A stretch of 64,000 nucleotides of DNA from NCBI RefSeq assembly GCF_016890225.1, contig NZ_JAFELM010000019.1, positions 60,978 to 124,977 of the forward strand. Direction: 5' to 3'. The stretch comes from Bacillus suaedaesalsae. GTDB taxonomy: Bacteria > Bacillota > Bacilli > Bacillales > SA4. This document shows positions 45,193 to 54,483 of the stretch, piece by piece. The translations under genes and the position numbers were made by a program. The notes beneath the pieces are model-generated. The model worked only from the letters and a program-made list of their open reading frames with translations. It searched no databases and was not told the origin of the DNA. Within the stretch, counting starts at the first letter, position 1; every line of letters starts with the position of its first letter.

Positions 45193-46194
45193 ATGCCATT
45201 TAACCACGTATCATTTAGTTTAAAGTTAATTCTTAGTTTAGTTATGTTGTTTATTGTTTTCTTTGTATCATTAGTATTTGGTGCAGCGGATACTGATGTA
45301 AAAGAAGTATGGCTTGCACTTACGACTACAGTAAAAACAGATACGATTGTTATGTTAAGAGAGATAAGACTTCCTAGAATAGTCGCAGCTGTACTTGTCG
45401 GTGCCGGTTTATCAGTAGCTGGAGCGATCATGCAAGGGATTACGAGAAATCCTTTGGCAGATCCTAGTATTTTAGGTTTAACAGCAGGAGCAAATGCTGC
45501 ACTCGCTCTTACGATAGCTCTAATACCTTCAGCCAATTATTTTGCCATTATGATTGCTTGTTTTATAGGTGCGGGAATTGGTACTATTATTGTCATCGGT
45601 ATTGGCTCAGCAAAAAAAGGAGGCTTTTCTCCTTTACGAATTGTCTTAGCTGGAGCTGCTGTTTCAGCATTTTTGTATGCCATTGCAGATGGGATTGGTC
45701 TTTACTTTAAAATCTCGAAGGATGTTTCCATGTGGAGTGCTGGAGGTATTATTGGAACAACGTGGAGTCAATTACAAGTCATTGCTCCTTTTGTCATTAC
45801 TGGGATTATCATCTCCTTTGTTCTTTCAAGGCAACTGACGATTTTGAGCTTAGATGAAGAAGTTGCAATTAGTTTAGGTCAAAACATTACTAAAATCAAA
45901 TTTGCCTTATTCGTTATTGTCATCATGTTGGCTGGAGCTTCTGTTGCTCTAGTTGGAAACTTGGCCTTCATTGGGCTAATGATACCACATATTGTACGTG
46001 CCATCGTTGGAACGGATTATAGATTTGTTCTTCCTATGTCTGCGGTTATAGGGGCTATATTTATGGTTTTTGCAGATACATTAGGTCGTAACTTGAATGC
46101 ACCTTTCGAAACCCCTGTACCTGCTATTGTTGCAATTATCGGATTGCCCTTCTTCCTATTCATTGTTCATAAAGGAGGGAAAGTGCTATCATGA
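45193..46194 (+). CDS. FecCD-family siderophore permease, first subunit
   Basis: A 333-residue permease with about nine membrane helices. It has the BtuCD/FecCD signature RLPRIVAAVLVGAGLSVAG followed by ITRNPLADPSILGLTAG, and VALVGNLAFIGLMIPHIVR. It pairs with the next gene to form the membrane channel of the ferric-siderophore importer. It overlaps the next gene by 4 bp (ATGA). Confidence 0.92.
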   Translation: MPFNHVSFSLKLILSLVMLFIVFFVSLVFGAADTDVKEVWLALTTTVKTDTIVMLREIRLPRIVAAVLVGAGLSVAGAIMQGITRNPLADPSILGLTAGANAALALTIALIPSANYFAIMIACFIGAGIGTIIVIGIGSAKKGGFSPLRIVLAGAAVSAFLYAIADGIGLYFKISKDVSMWSAGGIIGTTWSQLQVIAPFVITGIIISFVLSRQLTILSLDEEVAISLGQNITKIKFALFVIVIMLAGASVALVGNLAFIGLMIPHIVRAIVGTDYRFVLPMSAVIGAIFMVFADTLGRNLNAPFETPVPAIVAIIGLPFFLFIVHKGGKVLS

Positions 46195-47201
46195 TCCATC
46201 CAAATATAGTTAAGAAACAGCGATTATTATTATTCAGTCTCTTTGTATTAATACTATTGACTACTGTCATCAGTATGGGGCTAGGATATTCGTCAGTATC
46301 TTATGACAGAATCATACCTACTTTACTCGGAGAAGGTACTTTTAAGGAAGAGTTCGTTATATTTACTGTGCGTTTACCAAGAATTATCATCACTCTTTTA
46401 GCTGGAATGGCCCTTGCCATATCCGGTGCCATATTACAAGGAATCACTAGAAATGATTTGGCAGACCCAGGTATCATTGGAATCAACGCAGGTACAGGAG
46501 TAGCCATTGCAGCTTTCTTCTTGTACTTCCCGATCGATGTAGGGTCCTTTGTTTATGCATTGCCCGCTGTAGGCTTTGTTGGAGCACTTCTCACTGCATG
46601 TTTTATATTTTTGTTTTCTAATAAGAAAGGCTTCGGCCTTCAACCAATTCGTTTAATCTTAATTGGTGTTGGATTTTCAATGGCACTTTCAGGAGCAATG
46701 GTCGTACTCATTTCATCTTCAGAACGTGAAAAAGTGGACTTTATTTCGAAGTGGTTAGCCGGAAATATATGGGGAACAGATTGGCCGTTTATCCTTGCAC
46801 TATTGCCTTGGCTACTTTTATTAATCCCATTTACACTATATAATGCAAATAAATTGAACATCTTAAACTTAAGTGAACCAACTGCTATTGGGGTTGGGAT
46901 ATCCATTAATAAAGACAGATTTATATTATTATTAACAGCTGTTGCTTTAGCTGCTGCTGCTGTATCCGTAACTGGTGGAATTGCATTTGTTGGACTGATG
47001 GCACCTCATATTGCGAAGACATTAGTTGGACCTAGAAACCAGCTATTCCTACCGATTGCTACCCTCATAGGTGGATGGTTGTTATTATTCGCGGATACAA
47101 TTGGAAGAAATTTGGTCGAGCCGGAAGGAATTGCAGCTGGAATTATGACTGCGTTAATAGGTGCACCTTACTTTATTTTCCTTTTATTGAAAAAGGGATA
47201 A
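46191..47201 (+). CDS. FecCD-family siderophore permease, second subunit
   Basis: A 336-residue permease, about nine helices, with RLPRIIITLLAGMALAISG and VSVTGGIAFVGLMAPHIAK matching the first subunit's motifs. Together they form a heterodimer over the ATPase. It ends tail to tail with, and overlapping by 34 bp, the LLM oxidoreductase gene on the other strand. Confidence 0.92.
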   Translation: MIHPNIVKKQRLLLFSLFVLILLTTVISMGLGYSSVSYDRIIPTLLGEGTFKEEFVIFTVRLPRIIITLLAGMALAISGAILQGITRNDLADPGIIGINAGTGVAIAAFFLYFPIDVGSFVYALPAVGFVGALLTACFIFLFSNKKGFGLQPIRLILIGVGFSMALSGAMVVLISSSEREKVDFISKWLAGNIWGTDWPFILALLPWLLLLIPFTLYNANKLNILNLSEPTAIGVGISINKDRFILLLTAVALAAAAVSVTGGIAFVGLMAPHIAKTLVGPRNQLFLPIATLIGGWLLLFADTIGRNLVEPEGIAAGIMTALIGAPYFIFLLLKKG

Positions 47202-48310
47202 TTTAAACATAAAAGCGAATGTCCATATAAGGTACATTCGCTTTTATGTAAATTTTTGTCCTCTCCAGCCTTTTCCCACTTTTCCACTTCTTCACGGACA
47301 ATTGGAGCTACTTCTTTTCCTAACAATTCTATTGTTTTCATTACATCTTCATGAGGCATGGAACCTACTGGTACGTGTAGCATGAATCGTGTGACGCCAA
47401 CATTTTTACGAAGGTGAATAATTTTTTCTGCGACAACACGTGAATCACCTACATATAAGGCACCTTCAAAGCTTCGTGCTGCATCAAAACTAGCTCGATC
47501 GTAATGACCCCAGCCTCTTTCCTTCCCTAACTTATTCATTACTTGCTGAGTAGATGGGAAAAATTTATCTGCTGCAAGTGTGGTTGTTTCAGCAATAAAT
47601 CCGTGTGAATGTGACGCTACAGGCAGCTTTTCTGAATCATGTCCAGCGTGTGCGGCTGCATTTTTATATAGCTGAACGAGTGGTGCAAATTGAGTTGGAC
47701 GTCCACCTATTATTGCTAACACTAATGGAAGCCCAAGTAATCCAGCACGTACTACAGATTCAGAGTTTCCACCACTCCCGATCCAAACGGGTAACGGCTC
47801 TTGAACTGGTCTTGGATAAATTCCTCTCTCTTTGATTTCTGGACGGAATTTTCCTTTCCATGATACTTTTTCTGACTGTGTAATTTTTAATAATAAATCT
47901 AACTTTTCTTCAAACAATTCATCATAATCTTTTAAATCATAGCCAAACAACGGAAATGATTCAATGAAAGAGCCTCTTCCTGCCATTATTTCAGCACGTC
48001 CATTGGAAATTCCATCTAAAGTTGCAAAATCTTGATAGACCCTAACCGGATCTGCAGATGATAATACCGTTACTGCACTTGTTAAGCGAATATGCTTTGT
48101 TTGAGGTGCTGCCGCTGCTAAAATAACCGCTGGTGAAGAAGCAGCAAAATCCACGCGATGATGCTCACCGACACCGAATACATTTAACCCAACTTGATCG
48201 GCTAATATAATTTCCTCTACCACTTCGCGAATACGCTGGGCATGGCTAACAACCTTTCCAGTATGTACATCTGGTGTTGTTTCAACAAAGGTACTAATCC
48301 CTATTTCCAA
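47168..48310 (-). CDS. LLM-class flavin-dependent oxidoreductase
   Basis: A 380-residue luciferase-like monooxygenase: GISTFVETTPDV, VFGVGEHHRVDFAASSPAVILAAAA, VRVYQDFATLDGISNGRAEI and PVWIGSGGNSESVVRAG. It oxidises an unknown substrate using reduced flavin. The last 27 or so residues (KNLHKSECTLYGHSLLC...) are encoded by the opposite permease's terminator and 3' end and look unlike the family. The ancestral stop was probably after EKWEKAGED. AGGAGAAGG precedes the ATG. Confidence 0.87.
   Translation of the reverse strand: MEIGISTFVETTPDVHTGKVVSHAQRIREVVEEIILADQVGLNVFGVGEHHRVDFAASSPAVILAAAAPQTKHIRLTSAVTVLSSADPVRVYQDFATLDGISNGRAEIMAGRGSFIESFPLFGYDLKDYDELFEEKLDLLLKITQSEKVSWKGKFRPEIKERGIYPRPVQEPLPVWIGSGGNSESVVRAGLLGLPLVLAIIGGRPTQFAPLVQLYKNAAAHAGHDSEKLPVASHSHGFIAETTTLAADKFFPSTQQVMNKLGKERGWGHYDRASFDAARSFEGALYVGDSRVVAEKIIHLRKNVGVTRFMLHVPVGSMPHEDVMKTIELLGKEVAPIVREEVEKWEKAGEDKNLHKSECTLYGHSLLCLNYPFFNKRKIK
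47208..47248. terminator. Bidirectional terminator, inside the 3' end of the LLM gene
   Basis: CATAAAAGCGAATG and CATTCGCTTTTATG form a perfect 14-bp stem. It serves the permease gene but lies within the reading frame of the opposite LLM oxidoreductase gene, whose last codons read through it. Confidence 0.85.
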
Positions 48311-48390
48311 ACCTTCTCCTCCTTAGATGAACTAATTTTCTTTATCTTACTAAATTGATGTACGGAAAATCCAATTATGTGATTCTACTA

Positions 48391-48418
48391 AAAAAAGCAC
48401 CCAAAAATTATCGGTGCC
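48391..48418 (-). terminator. Terminator of the PAP2 gene
   Basis: GCACC and GGTGC pair across ten bases and, on the minus strand, are followed by seven T. The stem is short. Confidence 0.6.
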
Positions 48419-48419
48419 A

Positions 48420-49112
48420 TTACATCGGTATATTCTTTTGACTTCTTATTGATGAGATAATGTTTGTTACAACCGTATATAGAAAGATCCATATTGTTAC
48501 ATATGTAAACGCGATTGCAAAACCCGCTATTACATCTGAAATATAATGTGCTCGTAACAATACTCTACTCATTCCCATAATGAATATATACATTCCTAAA
48601 ACATATAAAGCAACCGTTTTAGAGGTTGATTGTTTCATATACTTCCAGACAAAATAAATGATAATTCCATAGAAAGCCATTGAAACTGTAGCATGTCCGC
48701 TTGGAAAGCTATAACCAATCGCATCAATAGAAGGTTCGAGAATTGGTCGTTCTCTTTCGTACACATCCTTTAACACCTTATATAGCTGATCGCTTCCAAT
48801 TAATACACCCACTACTGTCAAAAGACCTATGTAATCTCTTGTTTTCCACCACATGAGGATAAGTGTAAAAATAGCAATCCCAATAACAACTGGCTTAGAA
48901 CCTAAATTAGTAAAAAAAGAGATAAATTCATACATTCCTCCAGTAATATAGTGTTCAGCTAAGCTACTGACCTTTACATCAAATGCGAGGCTCTTCTCAG
49001 TTTGCATTAAATAGGCTAATACTAAAAAGAGTATCAACGTACCTAACGCAATGAATGGCATGACAAATAACTTATTTCTAGTAGCAGTTGTTGTTTTAGG
49101 TTGTATCTGCAT
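48420..49112 (-). CDS. PAP2-family membrane phosphatase
   Basis: A 230-residue membrane protein with six predicted helices. The phosphatase triad of motifs is present: KVLKDVYERERP, SFPSGHATVSMAFYG and SRVLLRAHYISDVIAGF. Such enzymes dephosphorylate undecaprenyl pyrophosphate or phosphatidyl lipids at the outer membrane face; which is not clear here. It stands alone between yhaA and the LLM gene. Confidence 0.88.
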   Translation of the reverse strand: MQIQPKTTTATRNKLFVMPFIALGTLILFLVLAYLMQTEKSLAFDVKVSSLAEHYITGGMYEFISFFTNLGSKPVVIGIAIFTLILMWWKTRDYIGLLTVVGVLIGSDQLYKVLKDVYERERPILEPSIDAIGYSFPSGHATVSMAFYGIIIYFVWKYMKQSTSKTVALYVLGMYIFIMGMSRVLLRAHYISDVIAGFAIAFTYVTIWIFLYTVVTNIISSIRSQKNIPM

Positions 49113-49303
49113 ATAGGTCCTCCTTTATTTCTACTTATTTAATAGTATCTAACTAAAATAGATTTGCCTATTGTTTTATATGATATTACTAAACTCCTTA
49201 AGCTAACTTCCCATATATTTTTCGATGATGACCTCATTTTTACTTAAACGTGCTATAATCAACATAGATTTCTAAAAATTCAGATTGTATAAGGAGGCTA
49301 CTT

Positions 49304-50503
49304 ATGCTGGATCAAATTTATACGGCACTTGAAGAGAGATACCCTAAGATGGTGGAGATTAGACGTCACCTGCATATGCATCCTGAATTATCGTTTCAAG
49401 AAGTACAAACAGCAAGATATATTGCAAATTTTTATAAGAATTTAGGAGTTGAAGTTAGAACTGAAGTTGGAGGTAATGGAGTCGTAGCTACGATTAAAGG
49501 AAGCAAACCGGGTCCAACTGTTGCACTCCGAGCCGACTTTGATGCCTTACCGATTGATGATGAAAAAGATGTACCTTATAAATCCAAGGTGCCTGGTGTC
49601 ATGCATGCTTGTGGACATGACGGCCATACTGCAACACTTCTCGTGTTAGGTGAAGTGCTTCATGAACTAAAAAATGAATTAAACGGAAATTTTGTACTTA
49701 TTCATCAGCATGCGGAAGAATATGCGCCTGGTGGAGCAGCCTCGATGATTAAGGACGGCTGTTTAGATGGGGTTGATGTGATATTTGGTACACATTTATG
49801 GGCTACTGAGCCTACTGGTTCAATTCAATATCGAACAGGTCCAGTTATGGCAGCTGCAGACCGCTTCGAAGTGACAATCAAAGGATCAGGTGGACACGGG
49901 GCACAGCCACATAAAACAAAAGATTCTGTCGTCATTGCTTCCCAGTTTATTATGAATCTCCAACAAATCGTGAGTCGCCGAGTAAATCCAATTGATTCAG
50001 CTGTTATTTCTGTCGGAAACTTTGAAGCGAAGAATGCATTCAACGTTATTGCAGACTCTGCAAAACTAATCGGTACTGTACGTACGTTCAATGAGAATGT
50101 TCGAGATCAAATTGAAAACGAAATTGAAAAAGTATTAAAGGGAACTTGTATAACGGCAGACGCAGAATATGAATATCTTTATGACCGTGGGTATCCAGCT
50201 GTCGTAAATCATAAAGACGAAACAGAGCTGCTTGTTAAAATCGCAAAGGAAATTCCAGGAGTTACATCTATTGAAGAAACTGAGCCACAGATGGGCGGGG
50301 AAGATTTTGCCTATTACCTTCAACATGTAAAGGGAACATTCTTCTTCACTGGGGCCAAAGCAGATCATGTAACTAAGCCATACCCTCATCATCATCCTAG
50401 ATTCGACTTCGATGAAAACGCAATGCTAGTCGCAGCAAAAGCTTTAACACGTGTTGCATTTGCTTACCAGCAAGAACATGCTGCTTTAGAAAGTGTGAAA
50501 TAA
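49304..50503 (+). CDS. yhaA: M20-family amidohydrolase/peptidase, YhaA-like
   Basis: A 399-residue zinc (or manganese) amidohydrolase, with RRHLHMHPELSFQEVQTA, ALRADFDALPIDDE, MHACGHDGHTATLL and HQHAEEYAPGGAASMI providing metal ligands. A central dimerisation domain occupies about 185-300. It hydrolyses N-acyl amino acids or related amides; the substrate is unproven. Its position next to ecsC matches B. subtilis. AAGGAGG is eight bases before the ATG. Confidence 0.92.
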   Translation: MLDQIYTALEERYPKMVEIRRHLHMHPELSFQEVQTARYIANFYKNLGVEVRTEVGGNGVVATIKGSKPGPTVALRADFDALPIDDEKDVPYKSKVPGVMHACGHDGHTATLLVLGEVLHELKNELNGNFVLIHQHAEEYAPGGAASMIKDGCLDGVDVIFGTHLWATEPTGSIQYRTGPVMAAADRFEVTIKGSGGHGAQPHKTKDSVVIASQFIMNLQQIVSRRVNPIDSAVISVGNFEAKNAFNVIADSAKLIGTVRTFNENVRDQIENEIEKVLKGTCITADAEYEYLYDRGYPAVVNHKDETELLVKIAKEIPGVTSIEETEPQMGGEDFAYYLQHVKGTFFFTGAKADHVTKPYPHHHPRFDFDENAMLVAAKALTRVAFAYQQEHAALESVK

Positions 50504-50516
50504 TAAATGAACTCTA

Positions 50517-50543
50517 TGCACCGTAATAGCGGTGCTTTTTTTG
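50517..50543 (+). terminator. Terminator of yhaA
   Basis: GCACCG-N6-CGGTGC followed by seven T. Confidence 0.85.
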
Positions 50544-50675
50544 TTTGAGGCATCACGTTCATTGATTAAAGTAGTCAACATCATTCTTTAAAAAATTGTA
50601 AATAGTTTATTTATTTACCATTATTTTCATATAAGCATAGGATATGGTGTATTTTGAAATAAAAGGAGATGAATT

Positions 50676-50975
50676 TTGTTGAATCACTATGTGTATCAAA
50701 GATCGATGAATCCTTATCAATATGGTCAAATGCCAAGCACTTATCAGTCTCAGCAACAATATCCTATGAATCAAAACCACCAGTTAAAGCAGTTTACCTT
50801 GTCAGCAGTAGAACCTGTTGTACAATATGGTCTAAATGAAGCCCAAACGACTTCACTACCACATGCTATGAGAGAAGTGGCAGCAATTAGTTACTTAATG
50901 GGGCAAGGGTACAATGCTCAAGTTGCAAGACAGGTTGTAGAATCTTGGGAAGTAAATGAAATGTTTTATCGTTAA
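50676..50975 (+). CDS. Small Q/N/Y-rich hypothetical protein
   Basis: A 99-residue protein starting at TTG 50676 or the next TTG 50679, with AAAGGAGATG upstream. The first 35 residues are rich in Tyr, Gln, Pro and Asn (YQSQQQYPMNQNHQLKQ), like spore coat proteins. The rest is a helical segment with VQYGLNEAQTTSLPHAMREVAAISYLMG. No membrane helix. I recognise no family. It lies between yhaA and ecsC. Confidence 0.7.
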   Translation: MLNHYVYQRSMNPYQYGQMPSTYQSQQQYPMNQNHQLKQFTLSAVEPVVQYGLNEAQTTSLPHAMREVAAISYLMGQGYNAQVARQVVESWEVNEMFYR

Positions 50976-51044
50976 TTCATTTGCCAACTTTTTTTGGGCT
51001 TCAATCTTAATATCGTACACCTTGTAATTACCATTCCCTAATTT

Positions 51045-51083
51045 AAATACCTATCAAAGTAGCCCCTACATTGATAGGTATTT
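51045..51083. terminator. Bidirectional terminator before ecsC
   Basis: AAATACCTATCAA (51045-51057) and TTGATAGGTATTT (51071-51083) form a perfect 13-bp stem between the small Q/N-rich gene and the ecs operon end. Confidence 0.8.
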
Positions 51084-51088
51084 GGATT

Positions 51089-51790
51089 TTATTGATTTAA
51101 TAATCGTAACCGAAAGCATTGAATGGCTGTCTCTCCTAATAGATCTAGGAGGTGATAATTGGCATAAGCCCCTACAACTGCACCGATTCCGGGAACAAGC
51201 TGAAGCATTTTGACTAAATCAATATGATCCCGATAATCCTGCTGCCACTTTTGCCAGTCAATGCTCACGTTTTCACGCTCCTGCCAGCCTTCAATTCTTC
51301 CTAGGATATTCTCACGTTCGGCTTCACTTGAAAAAGCTAATTGAAAAATCGTTAGTAAAAATACCCGTTCTTCCTTAGATTTTGTATCTAAGCCATGGAT
51401 AGCACCGATTTCAAATAAGAACTTCATTTTTATTGCGAGCAACAGTGGGAAATCTGCTATTCCAAGGATTAAACCTCCAGCCCCAGTTCCAGCTCCTTCT
51501 AGGGCAGCCATCTTTTTATATGATTTTAGCTTTTCTTGAATGAGTAATTCCTTTTCTTGAAATGATCGTTCATCATGATAATTCGATTTCGGTAAATACT
51601 CAGAGCTTGTCATTGTAAGTTCTACCATTTGCTTGATGCTCTGCGTGATTACCTCATGAGCCTTTTGCGGAATAAGCTTTTGCACCTTCGTTTGTGTGCT
51701 TTTTGACATTCGAGCAAACATACTCGGCTTTCTTATTAACTTTCTCTTCCACGCTAACGCTTCTTGCCACTTTTCCATCTCATAATTCAT
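51089..51790 (-). CDS. ecsC: EcsC-family protein
   Basis: A 233-residue protein that begins KWQEALAWKRKLIRKPSMF and contains GAGTGAGGLILGIADFPLLLAIKMKFLFEIG, the EcsC hallmark. A hydrophobic segment near 105-125 suggests membrane association. Its function is unknown; in B. subtilis it is third in ecsABC. It follows ecsB by 2 bp. Confidence 0.92.
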   Translation of the reverse strand: MNYEMEKWQEALAWKRKLIRKPSMFARMSKSTQTKVQKLIPQKAHEVITQSIKQMVELTMTSSEYLPKSNYHDERSFQEKELLIQEKLKSYKKMAALEGAGTGAGGLILGIADFPLLLAIKMKFLFEIGAIHGLDTKSKEERVFLLTIFQLAFSSEAERENILGRIEGWQERENVSIDWQKWQQDYRDHIDLVKMLQLVPGIGAVVGAYANYHLLDLLGETAIQCFRLRLLNQ

Positions 51791-51792
51791 CT

Positions 51793-53013
51793 TTATTGTT
51801 CCCTTTTTATAAGCCTTTTCTTTAAATATGATTCAACGAAAACAAAACTAAATAGAATTGATATAACAAGTCCATATAGTCCCATCAAAATACCGTCATT
51901 CAAAATGAGTAAAGCGGATAAAATCATGCCTTTCACTATCATTAATTTCAATAACAAACTTAAAAATGCCTTCAAACGCTGGTCGTCAGAAACAGGATAC
52001 AAGTTGATCCAAAGCTTCTGATCATGCTCTTTATAAAGAGCCATAAGCTGCAAGCCAGATAAATAAATGAAAAACGGAATAATGACTAGACCTGCATAGG
52101 GAAATTCCACTCCAATAACTAAAAACCCAGCAATAAAGATGAGTCGAACATATAAACCAAGATATTCTCCAGATCTTATAAAAGTTTTAGTATATAGAAA
52201 TATAAATACCTTCTCTTTTTGGAATGGAATAGAACTTGTCAGGAAGTTTAGCCATCTTCTCGGTTTTACTTCATTTCTCAAATGTGGAACATCTATAAAT
52301 AAGTTTGCAATTCGATAAAAACGATTGCTTAACTTTACTTCTTCCTTTATTAATACTTCCCACTTCAACATATGCTTATTTTTTGTGATGTAATAAAAAG
52401 CACCAAGCCAAAGTATTGAAATAATTATTAATATAAGAAGGTATGAAAATGGAGCATCTCCAAACAGTAGAACTAAAAATGATACATTAAACACCAATCG
52501 AATAACCTTGTCCACTATTCTTGCTGAGTCCTCGATAAAATAAAACATTTTTTGAGAAAGCAACAAATTCCATCCCTTAACTAGCAATAGAATGAGAACC
52601 AAAACTAAATAATCAGTTCCTTCCCTTGCTGTAAAACGCTCATACATTGGGATGAATGGTAAAAAGGCGATGAATATCATGATTCCATGTACAATAAAAC
52701 TATAATTAAACCCTCTTTGAAAAAACGCACCCATCTTGTGTTCCACTGGAAGTAAAAAAACTAAATCAGGTTCTTTAAGAAACGTTCGGACAGATGACAT
52801 TGTTAGAATTAATCCTAAGAAAATCCCCATAATCCATTCAAATGGGAATCCATCTGGAAGCTGAGAGAGCCACTGTTTGTAATATAAAGCACCTGCACTC
52901 AGTGCAATTAGTAGAACAATCATTAAATGATCGTTGAACATATAACGAATATAGCGACTCATTTCCTTTATAAATTCTGAAAATCGTTTATTCCATATGT
53001 CCTTTATTTTCAT
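51793..53013 (-). CDS. ecsB: ABC transporter permease EcsB
   Basis: A 406-residue integral membrane protein with about nine helices beginning with IWNKRFSEFIKEMSRYIRYMFNDHLM, which matches EcsB. It forms the membrane part of the Ecs exporter. In B. subtilis Ecs loss affects secretion, competence and intramembrane protease activity; the cargo is not settled. It overlaps ecsA by 4 bp. Confidence 0.93.
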   Translation of the reverse strand: MKIKDIWNKRFSEFIKEMSRYIRYMFNDHLMIVLLIALSAGALYYKQWLSQLPDGFPFEWIMGIFLGLILTMSSVRTFLKEPDLVFLLPVEHKMGAFFQRGFNYSFIVHGIMIFIAFLPFIPMYERFTAREGTDYLVLVLILLLVKGWNLLLSQKMFYFIEDSARIVDKVIRLVFNVSFLVLLFGDAPFSYLLILIIISILWLGAFYYITKNKHMLKWEVLIKEEVKLSNRFYRIANLFIDVPHLRNEVKPRRWLNFLTSSIPFQKEKVFIFLYTKTFIRSGEYLGLYVRLIFIAGFLVIGVEFPYAGLVIIPFFIYLSGLQLMALYKEHDQKLWINLYPVSDDQRLKAFLSLLLKLMIVKGMILSALLILNDGILMGLYGLVISILFSFVFVESYLKKRLIKREQ

Positions 53014-53750
53014 GCCTTTACTTCCTTCGTTAACGCAATATAAATGTCATCTAACGTACTACCAGGCATTTGGAACTGTGACTGAAGATCTGACAATGTC
53101 CCTTTTGCACGCACTTTCCCTTCATGCAGGATAACGAACGAATCACAATATCTTTCTGCAGTTGACAAGATATGAGTAGACATTAAGATGCCTGCTCCCT
53201 CTTGCTTTTTAGTTTGTAATAGCTGTAATAACGATTGGATTCCAAGTGGATCTAACCCAACAAACGGTTCATCAATGATATACAAATTCGGCTGAACTAA
53301 AAATGCGCACATGATCATGACCTTTTGCTTCATACCTTTTGAAAAGTGTGCAGGATACCATTTTAGCCGCTTTTCCATATGAAATTCGTTAAGTAAAAAG
53401 TTAATTCTTTCTTCATACTCCTTATCCGTTAAGGAATATGCCATAGCAGTCAAACGCAAATGCTCTTCTAACGTCAATTCCTCATATAGGATTGGTGTTT
53501 CTGGTATAAATGAAAATTGTGATTTATATTGTTCTTTATTTTCACGTAATGTTGTTCCATTAATTGAAATCGAACCTTCTTTTTGATCCATGATTCCGAT
53601 AATATGCTTAATTGTTGTACTTTTCCCCGCTCCATTTAATCCAATTAAACCGACAAGTTCGCCAGCATTAACGGAAAAAGATAAATCATGTAAAACGGAT
53701 TGCTTCGTATATCCACCTGTTAAATTTTGTATATCTAATAACGGTCTCAT
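53010..53750 (-). CDS. ecsA: ABC transporter ATPase EcsA
   Basis: About 246 residues from ATG 53750 (AAGGATGGGG upstream), matching the 247 of B. subtilis EcsA. Motifs: DIQNLTGGY, Walker A GLNGAGKSTT, FSKGMKQKVMIM (signature) and LYIIDEPFVGLDP (Walker B). It energises the EcsB channel. It is first gene of ecsA-ecsB-ecsC. A block of 63-bp repeats lies upstream. Confidence 0.94.
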   Translation of the reverse strand: MRPLLDIQNLTGGYTKQSVLHDLSFSVNAGELVGLIGLNGAGKSTTIKHIIGIMDQKEGSISINGTTLRENKEQYKSQFSFIPETPILYEELTLEEHLRLTAMAYSLTDKEYEERINFLLNEFHMEKRLKWYPAHFSKGMKQKVMIMCAFLVQPNLYIIDEPFVGLDPLGIQSLLQLLQTKKQEGAGILMSTHILSTAERYCDSFVILHEGKVRAKGTLSDLQSQFQMPGSTLDDIYIALTKEVKA

Positions 53751-53974
53751 AATCCCCATCCTTCACATTCGTTGTTTATATATATTCAGGTAACAGCAGA
53801 ACTTGTACACTTTCATCTTAACAAAATTTTCCCATAAAGGTAAAAATACTCTTTAAAAAAATTTTCATAACCGATAAATATTTCACCCTCAGATGGACAT
53901 CATAATATTTGAAGAGGAGATAAGAAAGAGTCAATCGTTCCTGTTAAGACCTTGTGAAGATTTGAAAAAATTGC

Positions 53975-54240
53975 AAATGAGGTGTTTGTCGCAGGATTTG
54001 ATCGATTTAACTCATAGCCTTCATGATATACATTGAGGGGATGGTAAGCTTGGGAACAGATCTAGTATCTCGTGAATAGGTATTACCATTAAATAAATGA
54101 GGTGTTTATCAAAGATAACTTCGGTATAGCTTTATAATTGGTTAAACAATTCATGTTAAATGAGGTGTTTACGGTAGACCATGATAGCATTTTTATAAAT
54201 GTTTGGTTTACATTAAAAAGCGAATGAGGTGTCTACGAAA
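53975..54240. repeat. Degenerate tandem repeat of about 63 bp with an AAATGAGGTGTTT box
   Basis: The box occurs at 53975 (AAATGAGGTGTTTGTC), 54095 (AAATGAGGTGTTTATC), 54158 (AAATGAGGTGTTTACG) and 54222 (GAATGAGGTGTCTACG). A weaker copy ATTGAGGGGATGGTA lies at 54032. Spacings are about 57, 63, 63 and 64 bp. Between boxes, AT-rich pieces such as GATAGCATTTTTATAAATG and TATAGCTTTATAATTG also resemble each other. No coding frame or ribosome site is implied. The array lies between ecsA and hit; the rest of that 730-bp gap has nothing else I can name except one ISL3-like end. Confidence 0.6.
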
Positions 54241-54365
54241 AATAACCACCATTAATTTCAGTTTCTTACTCCTCTTCAACCGAGCAGGATGCAGCTTTAC
54301 GCTGTATCCTGTTTTTGTTTTTTGTCTCAGCAATAAACATCTTGCCTATACATATGCAAGAGTAT

Positions 54366-54388
54366 ATCCAATTTTTACGAAAAGAGCC
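54366..54388. repeat. Solitary ISL3-like MITE end
   Basis: ATCCAATTTTTACGAAAAGA then GCC is the right terminus of the MITE family seen at 15795. I cannot find its partner end, so it may be a remnant. Confidence 0.5.
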
Positions 54389-54483
54389 CTTTTGTTTAAT
54401 CTTCTCATGTAAAGGTTACAATTGTAAAAGTAGCATTTCGTCCATTACAATGGAAATATATGCATAAAGAGAAAGGATGAATA

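Noticed and set aside
53975..54240. Possible CRISPR array from regularly spaced repeats
   Set aside because: Repeats are only about 13-16 bp, not 24-37, the intervening segments resemble each other, and no cas gene is present.
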